From Hippasteria phrygiana (Eukaryota > Echinodermata > Asteroidea > Valvatida > Goniasteridae), in the NCBI GenBank assembly GCA_037893225.1, contig JAZGUH010000326.1:1364001-1428000 (forward strand): a DNA stretch of 64,000 nt, read 5' to 3'. Below are positions 12,301-26,678 of this stretch, one piece after another. The position numbers were made by a program, and so were the translations under genes. A model generated the notes under the pieces. It made no database searches, had not been told where the DNA came from, and saw only the letters and a program-made list of their open reading frames with translations. How positions within the stretch are numbered: position 1 is the first letter of the stretch; every line of letters begins with the position of its first letter.

Positions 12301-13956
12301 CCTGGGGTATGGACTTGCTTTATTCATTCATAATTGCATGAAATATCAACCAAATGCAGTAATTTTGACATGTATGGATAGCTTAGATCTGGCGCTACAT
12401 GTTGTAATTATCGGCGGCTTCTTAGAGTTAACACTTGTGGAGAAAATTCAAACCTCGCAATGTTTATTTTCTTTCCGGCCAACATCTGTGTACATATTAC
12501 CGTCTATTTATTGCTCCATGCATGTCAAATTCCCTAGGGTATGGACTTGCTTTATTCATTCATAATTGCATGAAATATCAACCAAATGCAGTAATTTTGA
12601 CATGTATGGATAGCTTAGATCTGGCGCTACATGTTGTAATTATCGGCGGCTTCTTAGAGTTAACACTTGTGGAGAAAATTCAAACCTCGCAATGTTTATT
12701 TTCTTTCCGGCCAACATCTGTGTACATATTACCGTCTATTTATTGCTCCATGCATGTCAAATTCCCTAGGGTATGGACTTGCTTTATTCATTCATAATTG
12801 CATGAAATATCAACCAAATGCAGTAATTTTGACATGTATGGATAGCTTAGATCTGGCGCTACATGTTGCAATCATCGGCGGCTTCTTAGAGTTAAAACTT
12901 GTGTAGAAAATTCAAACCTCGCAATGTTTATTTTCTTTCCGGCCAACATCTGTGTACATGTTACCGTCTATTTATTGCTAAATGCATGTCAATTTCCCTA
13001 GGTATGACTTGCTTTACTCATTCATAATTGCATGAAATATAAACCAAATACAGTAATTTTGACATGTATGGATAGCTTAGATCTGGCGCTACATGTTGCA
13101 ATTATCGGCGGCTTATTAGAGTTAAAACTTGTGGAGAAAATTCAAACCTCGCAATGTTTATTTTCTTTCCGGCCAACATCTGTGTACATATTACCGTCTA
13201 TTTATTGCTCCATGCGTGTCAAATTCGCTAGGGTATGGACTTGCTTTATTCATTCATAATTGCATGAAATATCAACCAAATGCAGTAATTGTGACATGTA
13301 TGGATAGCTTAGATCTGGCGCTACATGTTGCAATCATCGGCGGCTTCTTAGAGTTAAAACTTGTGGAGAAAATTCAAACCTCGCAATGTTTATTTTCTTT
13401 CCGGCCAACATCTGTGTACATGTTACCGTCTATTTATTGCTCCATGCATGTCAAATTCCCTAGGGTATGACTTGCTTTACTCATTCATAATTGCCTGAAA
13501 TATAAACCAAATACAGTAATTTTGACATGTATGGATAGCTTAGATCTGGCGCTACATGTTGCAATCATCGGCGGCTTCTTAGAGTTAAAACTTGTGGAGA
13601 AAATTCAAACCTCGCAATGTTTATTTTCTTTCCGGCCAACATCTGTGTACATGTTACCGTCTATTTATTGCTCCATGCATGTCAAATTCCCTAGGTATGA
13701 CTTGCTTTACTCATTCATAATTGCATGAAATATAAACCAAATACAGTAATTTTGACATGTATGGATAGCTTAGATATGGCGCTACATGTTGCAATTATCG
13801 GCGGCTTCTTAGAGTTAACACTTGTGGAGAAAATTCAAACCTCGCAATGTTTATTTTCTTTTCGGCCAACATCTGTGTACATATTACCGTCTATTTATTG
13901 CTCCATGCATGTCAAATTCCCTGGGGTATGGACTTGCTTTATTCATTCATAATTGC
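9330..13956. repeat. 20-monomer HOR block, copy 2 (4627 bp)
   Basis: This is an adjacent direct repeat of 4703-9329, in the same order and with the same length variants (eight short units in each copy, 13 missing bases each). The following unit at 13957 begins like a third copy but carries CATCTCAAA and an AGGG linker, and the next units belong to a different variant set. The tandem duplication therefore ends at or just after 13956. Confidence 0.9.
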
Positions 13957-16900
13957 ATGAAATATCAACCAAATGCAGTAATTTTGACATGTATGGATAG
14001 CTTAGATCTGGCGCTACATGTTGTAATTATCGGCGGCTTCTTAGAGTTAACACTTGTGGAGAAAATTCAAACCTCGCAATGTTTATTTTCTTTCCGGCCA
14101 ACATCTGTGTACATATTACCGTCTATTTATTGCTCCATGCATCTCAAATTCCCTAGGGTATGGACTTGCTTTATTCATTCATAATTGCATGAAATATCAA
14201 CCAAATGCAGTAATTTTGACATGTATGGATAGCTTAGATCTGGCGCTACATGTTGCAATCATCGGCGGCTTCTTAGAGTTAAAACTTGTGGAGAAAATTC
14301 AAACCTCGCAATGTTTATTTTCTTTCCGGCCAACATCTGTGTACATGTTACCGTCTATTTATTGCTCCATGCATGTCAAATTCCCTAGGTATGACTTGCT
14401 TTACTCATTCATAATTGCATGAAATATAAACCAAATACAGTAATTTTGACATGTATGGATAGCTTAGATCTGGCGCTACATGTTGCAATTATCGGCGGCT
14501 TATTAGAGTTAAAACTTGTGGAGAAAATTCAAACCTCGCAATGTTTATTTTCTTTCCGGCCAACATCTGTGTACCTGTTACCGTCTATTTATTGCTCCAT
14601 GCATGTCAAATTCCCTGGGGTATGGACTTGCTTTACTCATTCATAATTGCATGAAATATCAACCAAATTCAGTAATTTTGACATGTATGGATAGCTTAGA
14701 TCTGGCGCTACATGTTGCAATTATCGGCGGCTTCTTAGAGTCAACACTTGTGGAGAAAATTCAAACCTCGCAATGTTTATTTTCTTTCCGGCCAACATCT
14801 GTGTACATATTACCGTCTATTTATTGCTCCATGCATGTCAAATTCCCTGGGGTATGACTTGCTTTACTCATTCATAATTGCATGAAATATAAACCAAATG
14901 CAGTAATTTTGACATGTATGGATAGCTTAGATCTGGCGCTACATGTTGCAATCATCGGCGGCTTCTTAGAGTTAAAACTTGAGGAGAAAATTCAAACCTC
15001 GCAATGTTTATTTTCTTTCCGGCCAACATCTGTGTACATGTTACCGTCTATTTATTGCTCCATGCATGTCAAATTCCCTGGGGTATGGACTTGCTTTACT
15101 CATTCATAATTGCATGAAATATCAACCAAATACAGTAATTTTGACATGTATGGATAGCTTAGATCTGGCGCTACATGTTGCAATTATCGGCGGCTTCTTA
15201 GAGTTAACACTTGTGGAGAAAATTCAAACCTCGCAATGTTTATTTTCTTTTCGGCCAACATCTGTGTACATATTACCGTCTATTTATTGCTCCATGCATG
15301 TCAAATTCCCTGGGGTATGGACTTGCTTTATTCATTCATAATTGCATGAAATATCAACCAAATGCAGTAATTTTGACATGTATGGATAGCTTAGATCTGG
15401 CGCTACATGTTGTAATTATCGGCGGCTTCTTAGAGTTAACACTTGTGGAGAAAATTCAAACCTCGCAATGTTTATTTTCTTTCCGGCCAACATCTGTGTA
15501 CATGTTACCGTCTATTTATTGCTCCATGCATGTCAAATTCCTTAGGTATGACTTGCTTTACTCATTCATAATTGCATGAAATATAAACCAAATACAGTAA
15601 TTTTGACATGTATGGATAGCTTAGATCTGGCGCTACATGTTGCAATCTTCGGCGGCTTCTTAGAGTTAAAACTTGTGGAGAAAATTCAAACCTCGCAATG
15701 TTTATTTTCTTTCCGGCCAACATCTGTGTACCTGTTACCGTCTATTTATTGCTCCATGCATGTCAAATTCCCTGGGGTATGGACTTGCTTTACTCATTCA
15801 TAATTGCATGAAATATCAACCAAATTCAGTAATTTTGACATGTATGGATAGCTTAGATCTGGCGCTACATGTTGCAATTATCGGCGGCTTATTAGAGTTA
15901 AAACTTGTGGAGAAAATTCAAACCTCGCAATGTTTATTTTCTTTCCGGCCAACATCTGTGTACCTGTTACCGTCTATTTATTGCTCCATGCATGTCAAAT
16001 TCCCTGGGGTATGGACTTGCTTTACTCATTCATAATTGCATGAAATATCAACCAAATACAGTAATTTTGACATGTATGGATAGCTTAGATCTGGCGCTAC
16101 ATGTTGCAATTATCGGCGGCTTCTTAGAGTTAACACTTGTGGAGAAAATTCAAACCTCGCAATGTTTATTTTCTTTTCGGCCAACATCTGTGTACATATT
16201 ACCGTCTATTTATTGCTCCATGCATGTCAAATTCCCTGGGGTATGGACTTGCTTTATTCATTCATAATTGCATGAAATATCAACCAAATGCAGTAATTTT
16301 GACATGTATGGATAGCTTAGATCTGGCGCTACATGTTGTAATTATCGGCGGCTTCTTAGAGTTAACACTTGTGGAGAAAATTCAAACCTCGCAATGTTTA
16401 TTTTCTTTCCGGCCAACATCTGTGTACATGTTACCGTCTATTTATTGCTCCATGCATGTCAAATTCCTTAGGTATGACTTGCTTTACTCATTCATAATTG
16501 CATGAAATATAAACCAAATACAGTAATTTTGACATGTATGGATAGCTTAGATCTGGCGCTACATGTTGCAATCATCGGCGGCTTCTTAGAGTTAAAACTT
16601 GTGGAGAAAATTCAAACCTCGCAATGTTTATTTTCTTTCCGGCCAACATCTGTGTACCTGTTACCGTCTATTTATTGCTCCATGCATGTCAAATTCCCTG
16701 GGGTATGGACTTGCTTTACTCATTCATAATTGCATGAAATATCAACCAAATTCAGTAATTTTGACATGTATGGATAGCTTAGATCTGGCGCTACATGTTG
16801 CAATTATCGGCGGCTTCTTAGAGTTAACACTTGTGGAGAAAATTCAAACCTCGCAATGTTTATTTTCTTTCCAGCCAACATCTGTGTACATATTACTGTC

Positions 16901-18584
16901 TATTTATTGCTCCATGCATGTCAAATTCCCTAGGGTATGGACTTGCTTTATTCATTCATAATTGCATGAAATATCAACCAAATGCAGTAATTTTGACATG
17001 TATGGATAGCTTAGATCTGGCGCTACATGTTGCAATCATCGGCGGCTTCTTAGAGTTAAAACTTGTGGAGAAAATTCAAACCTCGCAATGTTTATTTTCT
17101 TTCCGGCCAACATCTGTGTACCTGTTACCGTCTATTTATTGCTCCATGCATGTCAAATTCCCTGGGGTATGGACTTGCTTTACTCATTCATAATTGCATG
17201 AAATATCAACCAAATACAGTAATTTTGACATGTATGGATAGCTTAGATCTGGCGCTACATGTTGCAATTATCGGCGGCTTCTTAGAGTTAACACTTGTGG
17301 AGAAAATTCAAACCTCGCAATGTTTATTTTCTTTTCGGCCAACATCTGTGTACATATTACCGTCTATTTATTGCTCCATGCATGTCAAATTCCCTGGGGT
17401 ATGGACTTGCTTTATTCATTCATAATTGCATGAAATATCAACCAAATGCAGTAATTTTGACATGTATGGATAGCTTAGATCTGGCGCTACATGTTGTAAT
17501 TATCGGCGGCTTCTTAGAGTTAACACTTGTGGAGAAAATTCAAACCTCGCAATGTTTATTTTCTTTCCGGCCAACATCTGTGTACATGTTACCGTCTATT
17601 TATTGCTCCATGCATGTCAAATTCCTTAGGTATGACTTGCTTTACTCATTCATAATTGCATGAAATATAAACCAAATACAGTAATTTTGACATGTATGGA
17701 TAGCTTAGATCTGGCGCTACATGTTGCAATCATCGGCGGCTTCTTAGAGTTAAAACTTGTGGAGAAAATTCAAACCTCGCAATGTTTATTTTCTTTCCGG
17801 CCAACATCTGTGTACCTGTTACCGTCTATTTATTGCTCCATGCATGTCAAATTCCCTGGGGTATGGACTTGCTTTACTCATTCATAATTGCATGAAATAT
17901 CAACCAAATTCAGTAATTTTGACATGTATGGATAGCTTAGATCTGGCGCTACATGTTGCAATTATCGGCGGCTTCTTAGAGTTAACACTTGTGGAGAAAA
18001 TTCAAACCTCGCAATGTTTATTTTCTTTCCAGCCAACATCTGTGTACATATTACTGTCTATTTATTGCTCCATGCATGTCAAATTCCCTAGGGTATGGAC
18101 TTGCTTTATTCATTCATAATTGCATGAAATATCAACCAAATGCAGTAATTTTGACATGTATGGATAGCTTAGATCTGGCGCTACATGTTGCAATCATCGG
18201 CGGCTTCTTAGAGTTAAAACTTGTGGAGAAAATTCAAACCTCGCAATGTTTATTTTCTTTCCGGCCAACATCTGTGTACATGTTACCGTCTATTTATTGC
18301 TCCATGCATGTCAAATTCCCTAGGGTATGACTTGCTTTACTCATTCATAATTGCATGAAATATAAACCAAATACAGTAATTTTGACATGTATGGATAGCT
18401 TAGATCTGGCGCTACATGTTGCAATCATCGGCGGCTTCTTAGAGTTAAAACTTGTGGAGAAAATTCAAACCTCGCAATGTTTATTTTCTTTCCGGCCAAC
18501 ATCTGTGTACATGTTACCGTCTATTTATTGCTCCATGCATGTCAAATTCCCTAGGTATGACTTGCTTTACTCATTCATAATTGC
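13957..18584. repeat. Bridge of 20 monomers between left and middle domains
   Basis: This stretch introduces variants not seen to its left: C157 with G159 (CCTGTTACC, first in the unit at 14419), T19 (AAATTCAG, first at 14651), C92 (GAGTCAAC, 14651) and A101 (CTTGAGGAG, 14882). It loses the TGTAG and TAAATGC types. Short duplications dominate: the pair A19/T138 then T68/G159/230 bp occurs at 15114, 16040 and 17198. The linker CCTTAGG follows three of these pairs. The length is 4628 bp, 20 x 232 minus 12. Confidence 0.85.
16502..17659. repeat. 5-monomer duplication unit with TCCAGCC marker
   Basis: Five monomers (1158 bp) end in a 230-bp unit. The next two monomers (17660-18123) repeat the first two, including the rare G140A change (TTTCCAGCC) at 16873 and 18031. 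The third monomer then departs from the pattern (G159 in place of C157). This is a small, recent duplication separate from the larger HORs. Confidence 0.8.
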
Positions 18585-21500
18585 ATGAAATATAAACCAA
18601 AAACAGTAATTTTGACATGTATGGATAGCTTAGATCTGGCGCTACATGTTGCAATTATCGGCGGCTTCTTAGAGTTAAAACTTGTGGAGAAAATTCAAAC
18701 CTCGCAATGTTTATTTTCTTTCCGGCCAACATCTGTGTACCTGTTACCGTCTATTTATTGCTCCATGCATGTCAAATTCGCTGGGGTATGGACTTGCTTT
18801 ACTCATTCATAATTGCATGAAATATCAACCAAATTCAGTAATTTTGACATGTATGGATAGCTTAGATCTGGCGCTACATGTTGCAATTATCGGCGGCTTC
18901 TTAGAGTTAACACTTGTGGAGAAAATTCAAACCTCGCAATGTTTATTTTCTTTCCGGCCAACATCTGTGTACATATTACTGTCTATTTATTGCTCCGTGC
19001 ATGTCAAATTCCCTAGGGTATGGACTTGCTTTATTCATTCATAATTGCATGAAATATCAACCAAATGCAGTAATTTTGACATGTATGGATAGCTTAGATC
19101 TGGCGCTACATGTTGCAATCATCGGCGGCTTCTTAGAGTTAAAACTTGTGGAGAAAATTCAAACCTCGCAATGTTTATTTTCTTTCCGGCCAACATCTGT
19201 GTACATGTTACCGTCTATTTATTGCTCCATGCATGTCAAATTCCCTAGGTATGACTTGCTTTACTCATTCATAATTGCATGAAATATAAACCAAATACAG
19301 TAATTTTGACATGTATGGATAGCTTAGATATGGCGCTACATGTTGCAATTATCGGCGGCTTCTTAGAGTTAACACTTGTGGAGAAAATTCAAACCTCGCA
19401 ATGTTTATTTTCTTTTCGGCCAACATCTGTGTACATATTACCGTCTATTTATTGCTCCATGCATGTCAAATTCCCTGGGGTATGGACTTGCTTTATTCAT
19501 TCATAATTGCATGAAATATCAACCAAATGCAGTAATTTTGACATGTATGGATAGCTTAGATCTGGCGCTACATGTTGTAATTATCGGCGGCTTCTTAGAG
19601 TTAACACTTGTGGAGAAAATTCAAACCTCGCAATGTTTATTTTCTTTCCGGCCAACATCTGTGTACATATTACCGTCTATTTATTGCTCCATGCATGTCA
19701 AATTCCCTAGGGTATGGACTTGCTTTATTCATTCATAATTGCATGAAATATCAACCAAATGCAGTAATTTTTACATGTATGGATAGCTTAGATCTGGCGC
19801 TACATGTTGCAATCATCGGCGGCTTCTTAGAGTTAAAACTTGTGGAGAAAATTCAAACCTCGCAATGTTTATTTTCTTTCCGGCCAACATCTGTGTACAT
19901 GTTACCGTCTATTTATTGCTCCATGCATGTCAAATTCCCTAGGTATGACTTGCTTTACTCATTCATAATTGCATGAAATATAAACCAAATACAGTAATTT
20001 TGACATGTATGGATAGCTTAGATCTGGCGCTACATGTTGCAATTATCGGCGGCTTATTAGAGTTAAAACTTGTGGAAAAAATTCAAACCTCGCAATGTTT
20101 ATTTTCTTTCCGGCCAACATCTGTGTACCTGTTACCGTCTATTTATTGCTCCATGCATGTCAAATTCCCTGGGGTATGGACTTGCTTTACTCATTCATAA
20201 TTGCATGAAATATCAACCAAATTCAGTAATTTTGACATATATGGATAGCTTAGATCTGGCGCTACATGTTGCAATTATCGGCGGCTTCTTAGAGTCAACA
20301 CTTGTGGAGAAAATTCAAACCTCGCAATGTTTATTTTCTTTCCGGCCAACATCTGTGTACATATTACCGTCTATTTATTGCTCCATGCATGTCAAATTCC
20401 CTGGGGTATGACTTGCTTTACTCATTCATAATTGCATGAAATATAAACCAAATGCAGTAATTTTGACATGTATGGATAGCTTAGATCTGGCGCTACATGT
20501 TGCAATCATCGGCGGCTTCTTAGAGTTAAAACTTGAGGAGAAAATTCAAACCTCGCAATGTTTATTTTCTTTCCGGCCAACATCTGTGTACATGTTACCG
20601 TCTATTTATTGCTCCATGCATGTCAAATTCCCTGGGGTATGGACTTGCTTTACTCATTCATAATTGCATGAAATATCAACCAAATACAGTAATTTTGACA
20701 TGTATGGATAGCTTAGATCTGGCGCTACATGTTGCAATTATCGGCGGCTTCTTAGAGTTAACACTTGTGGAGAAAATTCAAACCTCGCAATGTTTATTTT
20801 CTTTTCGGCCAACATCTGTGTACATATTACCGTCTATTTATTGCTCCATGCATGTCAAATTCCCTGGGGTATGGACTTGCTTTATTCATTCATAATTGCA
20901 TGAAATATCAACCAAATGCAGTAATTTTGACATGTATGGATAGCTTAGATCTGGCGCTACATGTTGTAATTATCGGCGGCTTCTTAGAGTTAACACTTGT
21001 GGAGAAAATTCAAACCTCGCAATGTTTATTTTCTTTCCGGCCAACATCTGTGTACATGTTACCGTCTATTTATTGCTCCATGCATGTCAAATTCCCTAGG
21101 TATGACTTGCTTTACTCATTCATAATTGCATGAAATATAAACCAAATACAGTAATTTTGACATGTATGGATAGCTTAGATCTGGCGCTACATGTTGCAAT
21201 CATCGGCGGCTTCTTAGAGTTAAAACTTGTGGAGAAAATTCAAACCTCGCAATGTTTATTTTCTTTCCGGCCAACATCTGTGTACATGTTACCGTCTATT
21301 TATTGCTCCATGCATGTCAAATTCCCTAGGGTATGACTTGCTTTACTCATTCATAATTGCATGAAATATAAACCAAATACAGTAATTTTGACATGTATGG
21401 ATAGCTTAGATCTGGCGCTACATGTTGCAATCATCGGCGGCTTCTTAGAGTTAAAACTTGTGGAGAAAATTCAAACCTCGCAATGTTTATTTTCTTTCCG

Positions 21501-21590
21501 GCCAACATCTGTGTACATGTTACCGTCTATTTATTGCTCCATGCATGTCAAATTCCCTAGGTATGACTTGCTTTACTCATTCATAATTGC
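18585..21590. repeat. Canonical 13-monomer HOR, copy 1 (3006 bp)
   Basis: Unit order (start: key variants): u1 18585 AAAAACAG, C157; u2 18817 T19, T164; u3 19049 C72/A95, 230 bp; u4 19279 A52, T138; u5 19511 T68; u6 19743 TTTTTACAT, 230 bp; u7 19973 A84, C157; u8 20205 C92, 231 bp; u9 20436 A101; u10 20668 T138; u11 20900 T68/G159, 230 bp; u12 21130, 231 bp; u13 21361, 230 bp. The same thirteen in the same order recur at 28993. Private marks shared with copies 4 and 5 are TTCGCTGGGG in u1, CTCCGTGC in u2, TTTTTACAT in u6 and TGGAAAAAATT in u7. Confidence 0.9.
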
Positions 21591-24133
21591 ATGAAATATA
21601 AACCAAAAACAGTAATTTTGACATGTATGGATAGCTTAGATCTGGCGCTACATGTTGCAATTATCGGCGGCTTCTTAGAGTTAAAACTTGTGGAGAAAAT
21701 TCAAACCTCGCAATGTTTATTTTCTTTCCGGCCAACATCTGTGTACCTGTTACCGTCTATTTATTGCTCCATGCATGTCAAATTCCCTGGGGTATGGACT
21801 TGCTTTACTCATTCATAATTGCATGAAATATCAACCAAATTCAGTAATTTTGACATGTATGGATAGCTTAGATCTGGCGCTACATGTTGCAATTATCGGC
21901 GGCTTCTTAGAGTTAACACTTGTGGAGAAAATTCAAACCTCGCAATGTTTATTTTCTTTCCGGCCAACATCTGTGTACATATTACTGTCTATTTATTGCT
22001 CCATGCATGTCAAATTCCCTAGGGTATGGACTTGCTTTATTCATTCATAATTGCATGAAATATCAACCAAATGCAGTAATTTTGACATGTATGGATAGCT
22101 TAGATCTGGCGCTACATGTTGCAATCATCGGCGGCTTCTTAGAGTTAAAACTTGTGGAGAAAATTCAAACCTCGCAATGTTTATTTTCTTTCCGGCCAAC
22201 ATCTGTGTACATGTTACCGTCTATTTATTGCTCCATGCATGTCAAATTCCCTAGGTATGACTTGCTTTACTCATTCATAATTGCATGAAATATAAACCAA
22301 ATACAGTAATTTTGACATGTATGGATAGCTTAGATATGGCGCTACATGTTGCAATTATCGGCGGCTTCTTAGAGTTAACACTTGTGGAGAAAATTCAAAC
22401 CTCGCAATGTTTATTTTCTTTTCGGCCAACATCTGTGTACATATTACCGTCTATTTATTGCTCCATGCATGTCAAATTCCCTGGGGTATGGACTTGCTTT
22501 ATTCATTCATAATTGCATGAAATATCAACCAAATGCAGTAATTTTGACATGTATGGATAGCTTAGATCTGGCGCTACATGTTGTAATTATCGGCGGCTTC
22601 TTAGAGTTAACACTTGTGGAGAAAATTCAAACATCGCAATGTTTATTTTCTTTCCGGCCAACATCTGTGTACATATTACCGTCTATTTATTGCTCCATGC
22701 ATGTCAAATTCCCTAGGGTATGGACTTGCTTTATTCATTCATAATTGCATGAAATATCAACCAAATGCAGTAATTTTGACATGTATGGATAGCTTAGATC
22801 TGACGCTACATGTTGCAATCATCGGCAGCTTCTTAGAGTTAAAACTTGTGGAGAAAATTCAAACCTCGCAATGTTTATTTTCTTTCCGGCCAACATCTGT
22901 GTACATGTTACCGTCTATTTATTGCTCCATGCATGTCAAATTCCTTAGGTATGACTTGCTTTACTCATTCATAATTGCATGAAATATAAACCAAATACAG
23001 TAATTTTGACATGTATGGATAGCTTAGATCTGGCGCTACATGTTGCAATTATCGGCGGCTTATTAGAGTTAAAACTTGTGGAGAAAATTCAAACCTCGCA
23101 ATGTTTATTTTCTTTCCGGCCAACATCTGTGTACCTGTTACCGTCTATTTATTGCTCCATGCATGTCAAATTCCCTGGGGTATGGACTTGCTTTACTCAT
23201 TCATAATTGCATGAAATATCAACCAAATACAGTAATTTTGACATGTATGGATAGCTTAGATCTGGCGCTACATGTTGCAATTACCGGCGGCTTCTTAGAG
23301 TTAACACTTGTGGAGAAAATTCAAACCTCGCAATGTTTATTTTCTTTTCGGCCAACATCTGTGTACATATTACCGTCTATTTATTGCTCCATGCATGTCA
23401 AATTCCCTGGGGTATGGACTTGCTTTATTCATTCATAATTGCATGAAATATCAACCAAATGCAGTAATTTTGACATGTATGGATAGCTTAGATCTGGCGC
23501 TACATGTTGTAATTATCGGCGGCTTCTTAGAGTTAACACTTGTGGAGAAAATTCAAACCTCGCAATGTTTATTTTCTTTCCGGCCAACATCTGTGTACAT
23601 GTTACCGTCTATTTATTGCTCCATGCATGTCAAATTCCCTAGGTATGACTTGCTTTACTCATTCATAATTGCATGAAATATAAACCAAATACAGTAATTT
23701 TGACATGTATGGATAGCTTAGATCTGGCGCTACATGTTGCAATCATCGGCGGCTTCTTAGAGTTAAAACTTGTGGAGAAAATTCAAACCTCGCAATGTTT
23801 ATTTTCTTTCCGGCCAACATCTGTGTACATGTTACCGTCTATTTATTGCTCCATGCATGTCAAATTCCCTAGGGTATGACTTGCTTTACTCATTCATAAT
23901 TGCATGAAATATAAACCAAATACAGTAATTTTGACATGTATGGATAGCTTAGATCTGGCGCTACATGTTGCAATCATCGGCGGCTTCTTAGAGTTAAAAC
24001 TTGTGGAGAAAATTCAAACCTCGCAATGTTTATTTTCTTTCCGGCCAACATCTGTGTACATGTTACCGTCTATTTATTGCTCCATGCATGTCAAATTCCC
24101 TAGGTATGACTTGCTTTACTCATTCATAATTGC
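21591..24133. repeat. Middle-domain HOR, copy 2, 11 monomers (2543 bp)
   Basis: This copy follows the 13-unit order but lacks u8 and u9: the A84/C157 unit at 22979 is followed directly by a u10-type unit at 23211. It carries GGCAGC (22827) with CCTTAGG in u6 and CATCGC (22633), markers shared with copy 3 but not with copy 1. The unit at 23211 also has a private ATTACCGGC. Confidence 0.88.
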
Positions 24134-26678
24134 ATGAAATATAAACCAAAAACAGTAATTTTGACATGTATGGATAGCTTAGATCTGGCGCTACATGTTG
24201 CAATTATCGGCGGCTTCTTAGAGTTAAAACTTGTGGAGAAAATTCAAACCTCGCAATGTTTATTTTCTTTCCGGCCAACATCTGTGTACCTGTTACCGTC
24301 TATTTATTGCTCCATGCATGTCAAATTCCCTGGGGTATGGACTTGCTTTACTCATTCATAATTGCATGAAATATCAACCAAATTCAGTAATTTTGACATG
24401 TATGGATAGCTTAGATCTGGCGCTACATGTTGCAATTATCGGCGGCTTCTTAGAGTTAACACTTGTGGAGAAAATTCAAACCTCGCAATGTTTATTTTCT
24501 TTCCGGCCAACATCTGTGTACATATTACTGTCTATTTATTGCTCCATGCATGTCAAATTCCCTAGGGTATGGACTTGCTTTATTCATTCATAATTGCATG
24601 AAATATCAACCAAATGCAGTAATTTTGACATGTATGGATAGCTTAGATCTGGCGCTACATGTTGCAATCATCGGCGGCTTCTTAGAGTTAAAACTTGTGG
24701 AGAAAATTCAAACCTCGCAATGTTTATTTTCTTTCCGGCCAACATCTGTGTACATGTTACCGTCTATTTATTGCTCCATGCATGTCAAATTCCCTAGGTA
24801 TGACTTGCTTTACTCATTCATAATTGCATGAAATATAAACCAAATACAGTAATTTTGACATGTATGGATAGCTTAGATATGGCGCTACATGTTGCAATTA
24901 TCGGCGGCTTCTTAGAGTTAACACTTGTGGAGAAAATTCAAACCTCGCAATGTTTATTTTCTTTTCGGCCAACATCTGTGTACATATTACCGTCTATTTA
25001 TTGCTCCATGCATGTCAAATTCCCTGGGGTATGGACTTGCTTTATTCATTCATAATTGCATGAAATATCAACCAAATGCAGTAATTTTGACATGTATGGA
25101 TAGCTTAGATCTGGCGCTACATGTTGTAATTATCGGCGGCTTCTTAGAGTTAACACTTGTGGAGAAAATTCAAACATCGCAATGTTTATTTTCTTTCCGG
25201 CCAACATCTGTGTACATATTACCGTCTATTTATTGCTCCATGCATGTCAAATTCCCTAGGGTATGGACTTGCTTTATTCATTCATAATTGCATGAAATAT
25301 CAACCAAATGCAGTAATTTTGACATGTATGGATAGCTTAGATCTGGCGCTACATGTTGCAATCATCGGCAGCTTCTTAGAGTTAAAACTTGTGGAGAAAA
25401 TTCAAACCTCGCAATGTTTATTTTCTTTCCGGCCAACATCTGTGTACATGTTACCGTCTATTTATTGCTCCATGCATGTCAAATTCCTTAGGTATGACTT
25501 GCTTTACTCATTCATAATTGCATGAAATATAAACCAAATACAGTAATTTTGACATGTATGGATAGCTTAGATCTGGCGCTACATGTTGCAATTATCGGCG
25601 GCTTATTAGAGTTAAAACTTGTGGAGAAAATTCAAACCTCGCAATGTTTATTTTCTTTCCGGCCAACATCTGTGTACCTGTTACCGTCTATTTATTGCTC
25701 CATGCATGTCAAATTCCCTGGGGTATGGACTTGCTTTACTCATTCATAATTGCATGAAATATCAACCAAATTCAGTAATTTTGACATGTATGGATAGCTT
25801 AGATCTGGCGCTACATGTTGCAATTATCGGCGGCTTCTTAGAGTCAACACTTGTGGAGAAAATTCAAACCTCGCAATGTTTATTTTCTTTCCGGCCAACA
25901 TCTGTGTACATATTACCGTCTATTTATTGCTCCATGCATGTCAAATTCCCTGGGGTATGACTTGCTTTACTCATTCATAATTGCATGAAATATAAACCAA
26001 ATGCAGTAATTTTGACATGTATGGATAGCTTAGATCTGGCGCTACATGTTGCAATCATCGGCGGCTTCTTAGAGTTAAAACTTGAGGAGAAAATTCAAAC
26101 CTCGCAATGTTTATTTTCTTTCCGGCCAACATCTGTGTACATGTTACCGTCTATTTATTGCTCCATGCATGTCAAATTCCCTGGGGTATGGACTTGCTTT
26201 ACTCATTCATAATTGCATGAAATATCAACCAAATACAGTAATTTTGACATGTATGGATAGCTTAGATCTGGCGCTACATGTTGCAATTATCGGCGGCTTC
26301 TTAGAGTTAACACTTGTGGAGAAAATTCAAACCTCGCAATGTTTATTTTCTTTTCGGCCAACATCTGTGTACATATTACCGTCTATTTATTGCTCCATGC
26401 ATGTCAAATTCCCTGGGGTATGGACTTGCTTTATTCATTCATAATTGCATGAAATATCAACCAAATGCAGTAATTTTGACATGTATGGATAGCTTAGATC
26501 TGGCGCTACATGTTGCAATCATCGGCGGCTTCTTAGAGTTAAAACTTGTGGAGAAAATTCAAACCTCGCAATGTTTATTTTCTTTCCGGCCAACATCTGT
26601 GTACATGTTACCGTCTATTTATTGCTCCATGCATGTCAAATTCCCTAGGTATGACTTGCTTTACTCATTCATAATTGC
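24134..26678. repeat. Middle-domain HOR, copy 3, 11 monomers (2545 bp)
   Basis: u1 to u10 are present, and u11-u13 are replaced by a single 230-bp chimera at 26449 whose front matches u11 (C10, G19) and whose back matches u13 (C72, A95, G159). It shares CATCGC (25176) and GGCAGC (25370) with copy 2, so copies 2 and 3 are closest relatives. Confidence 0.88.
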
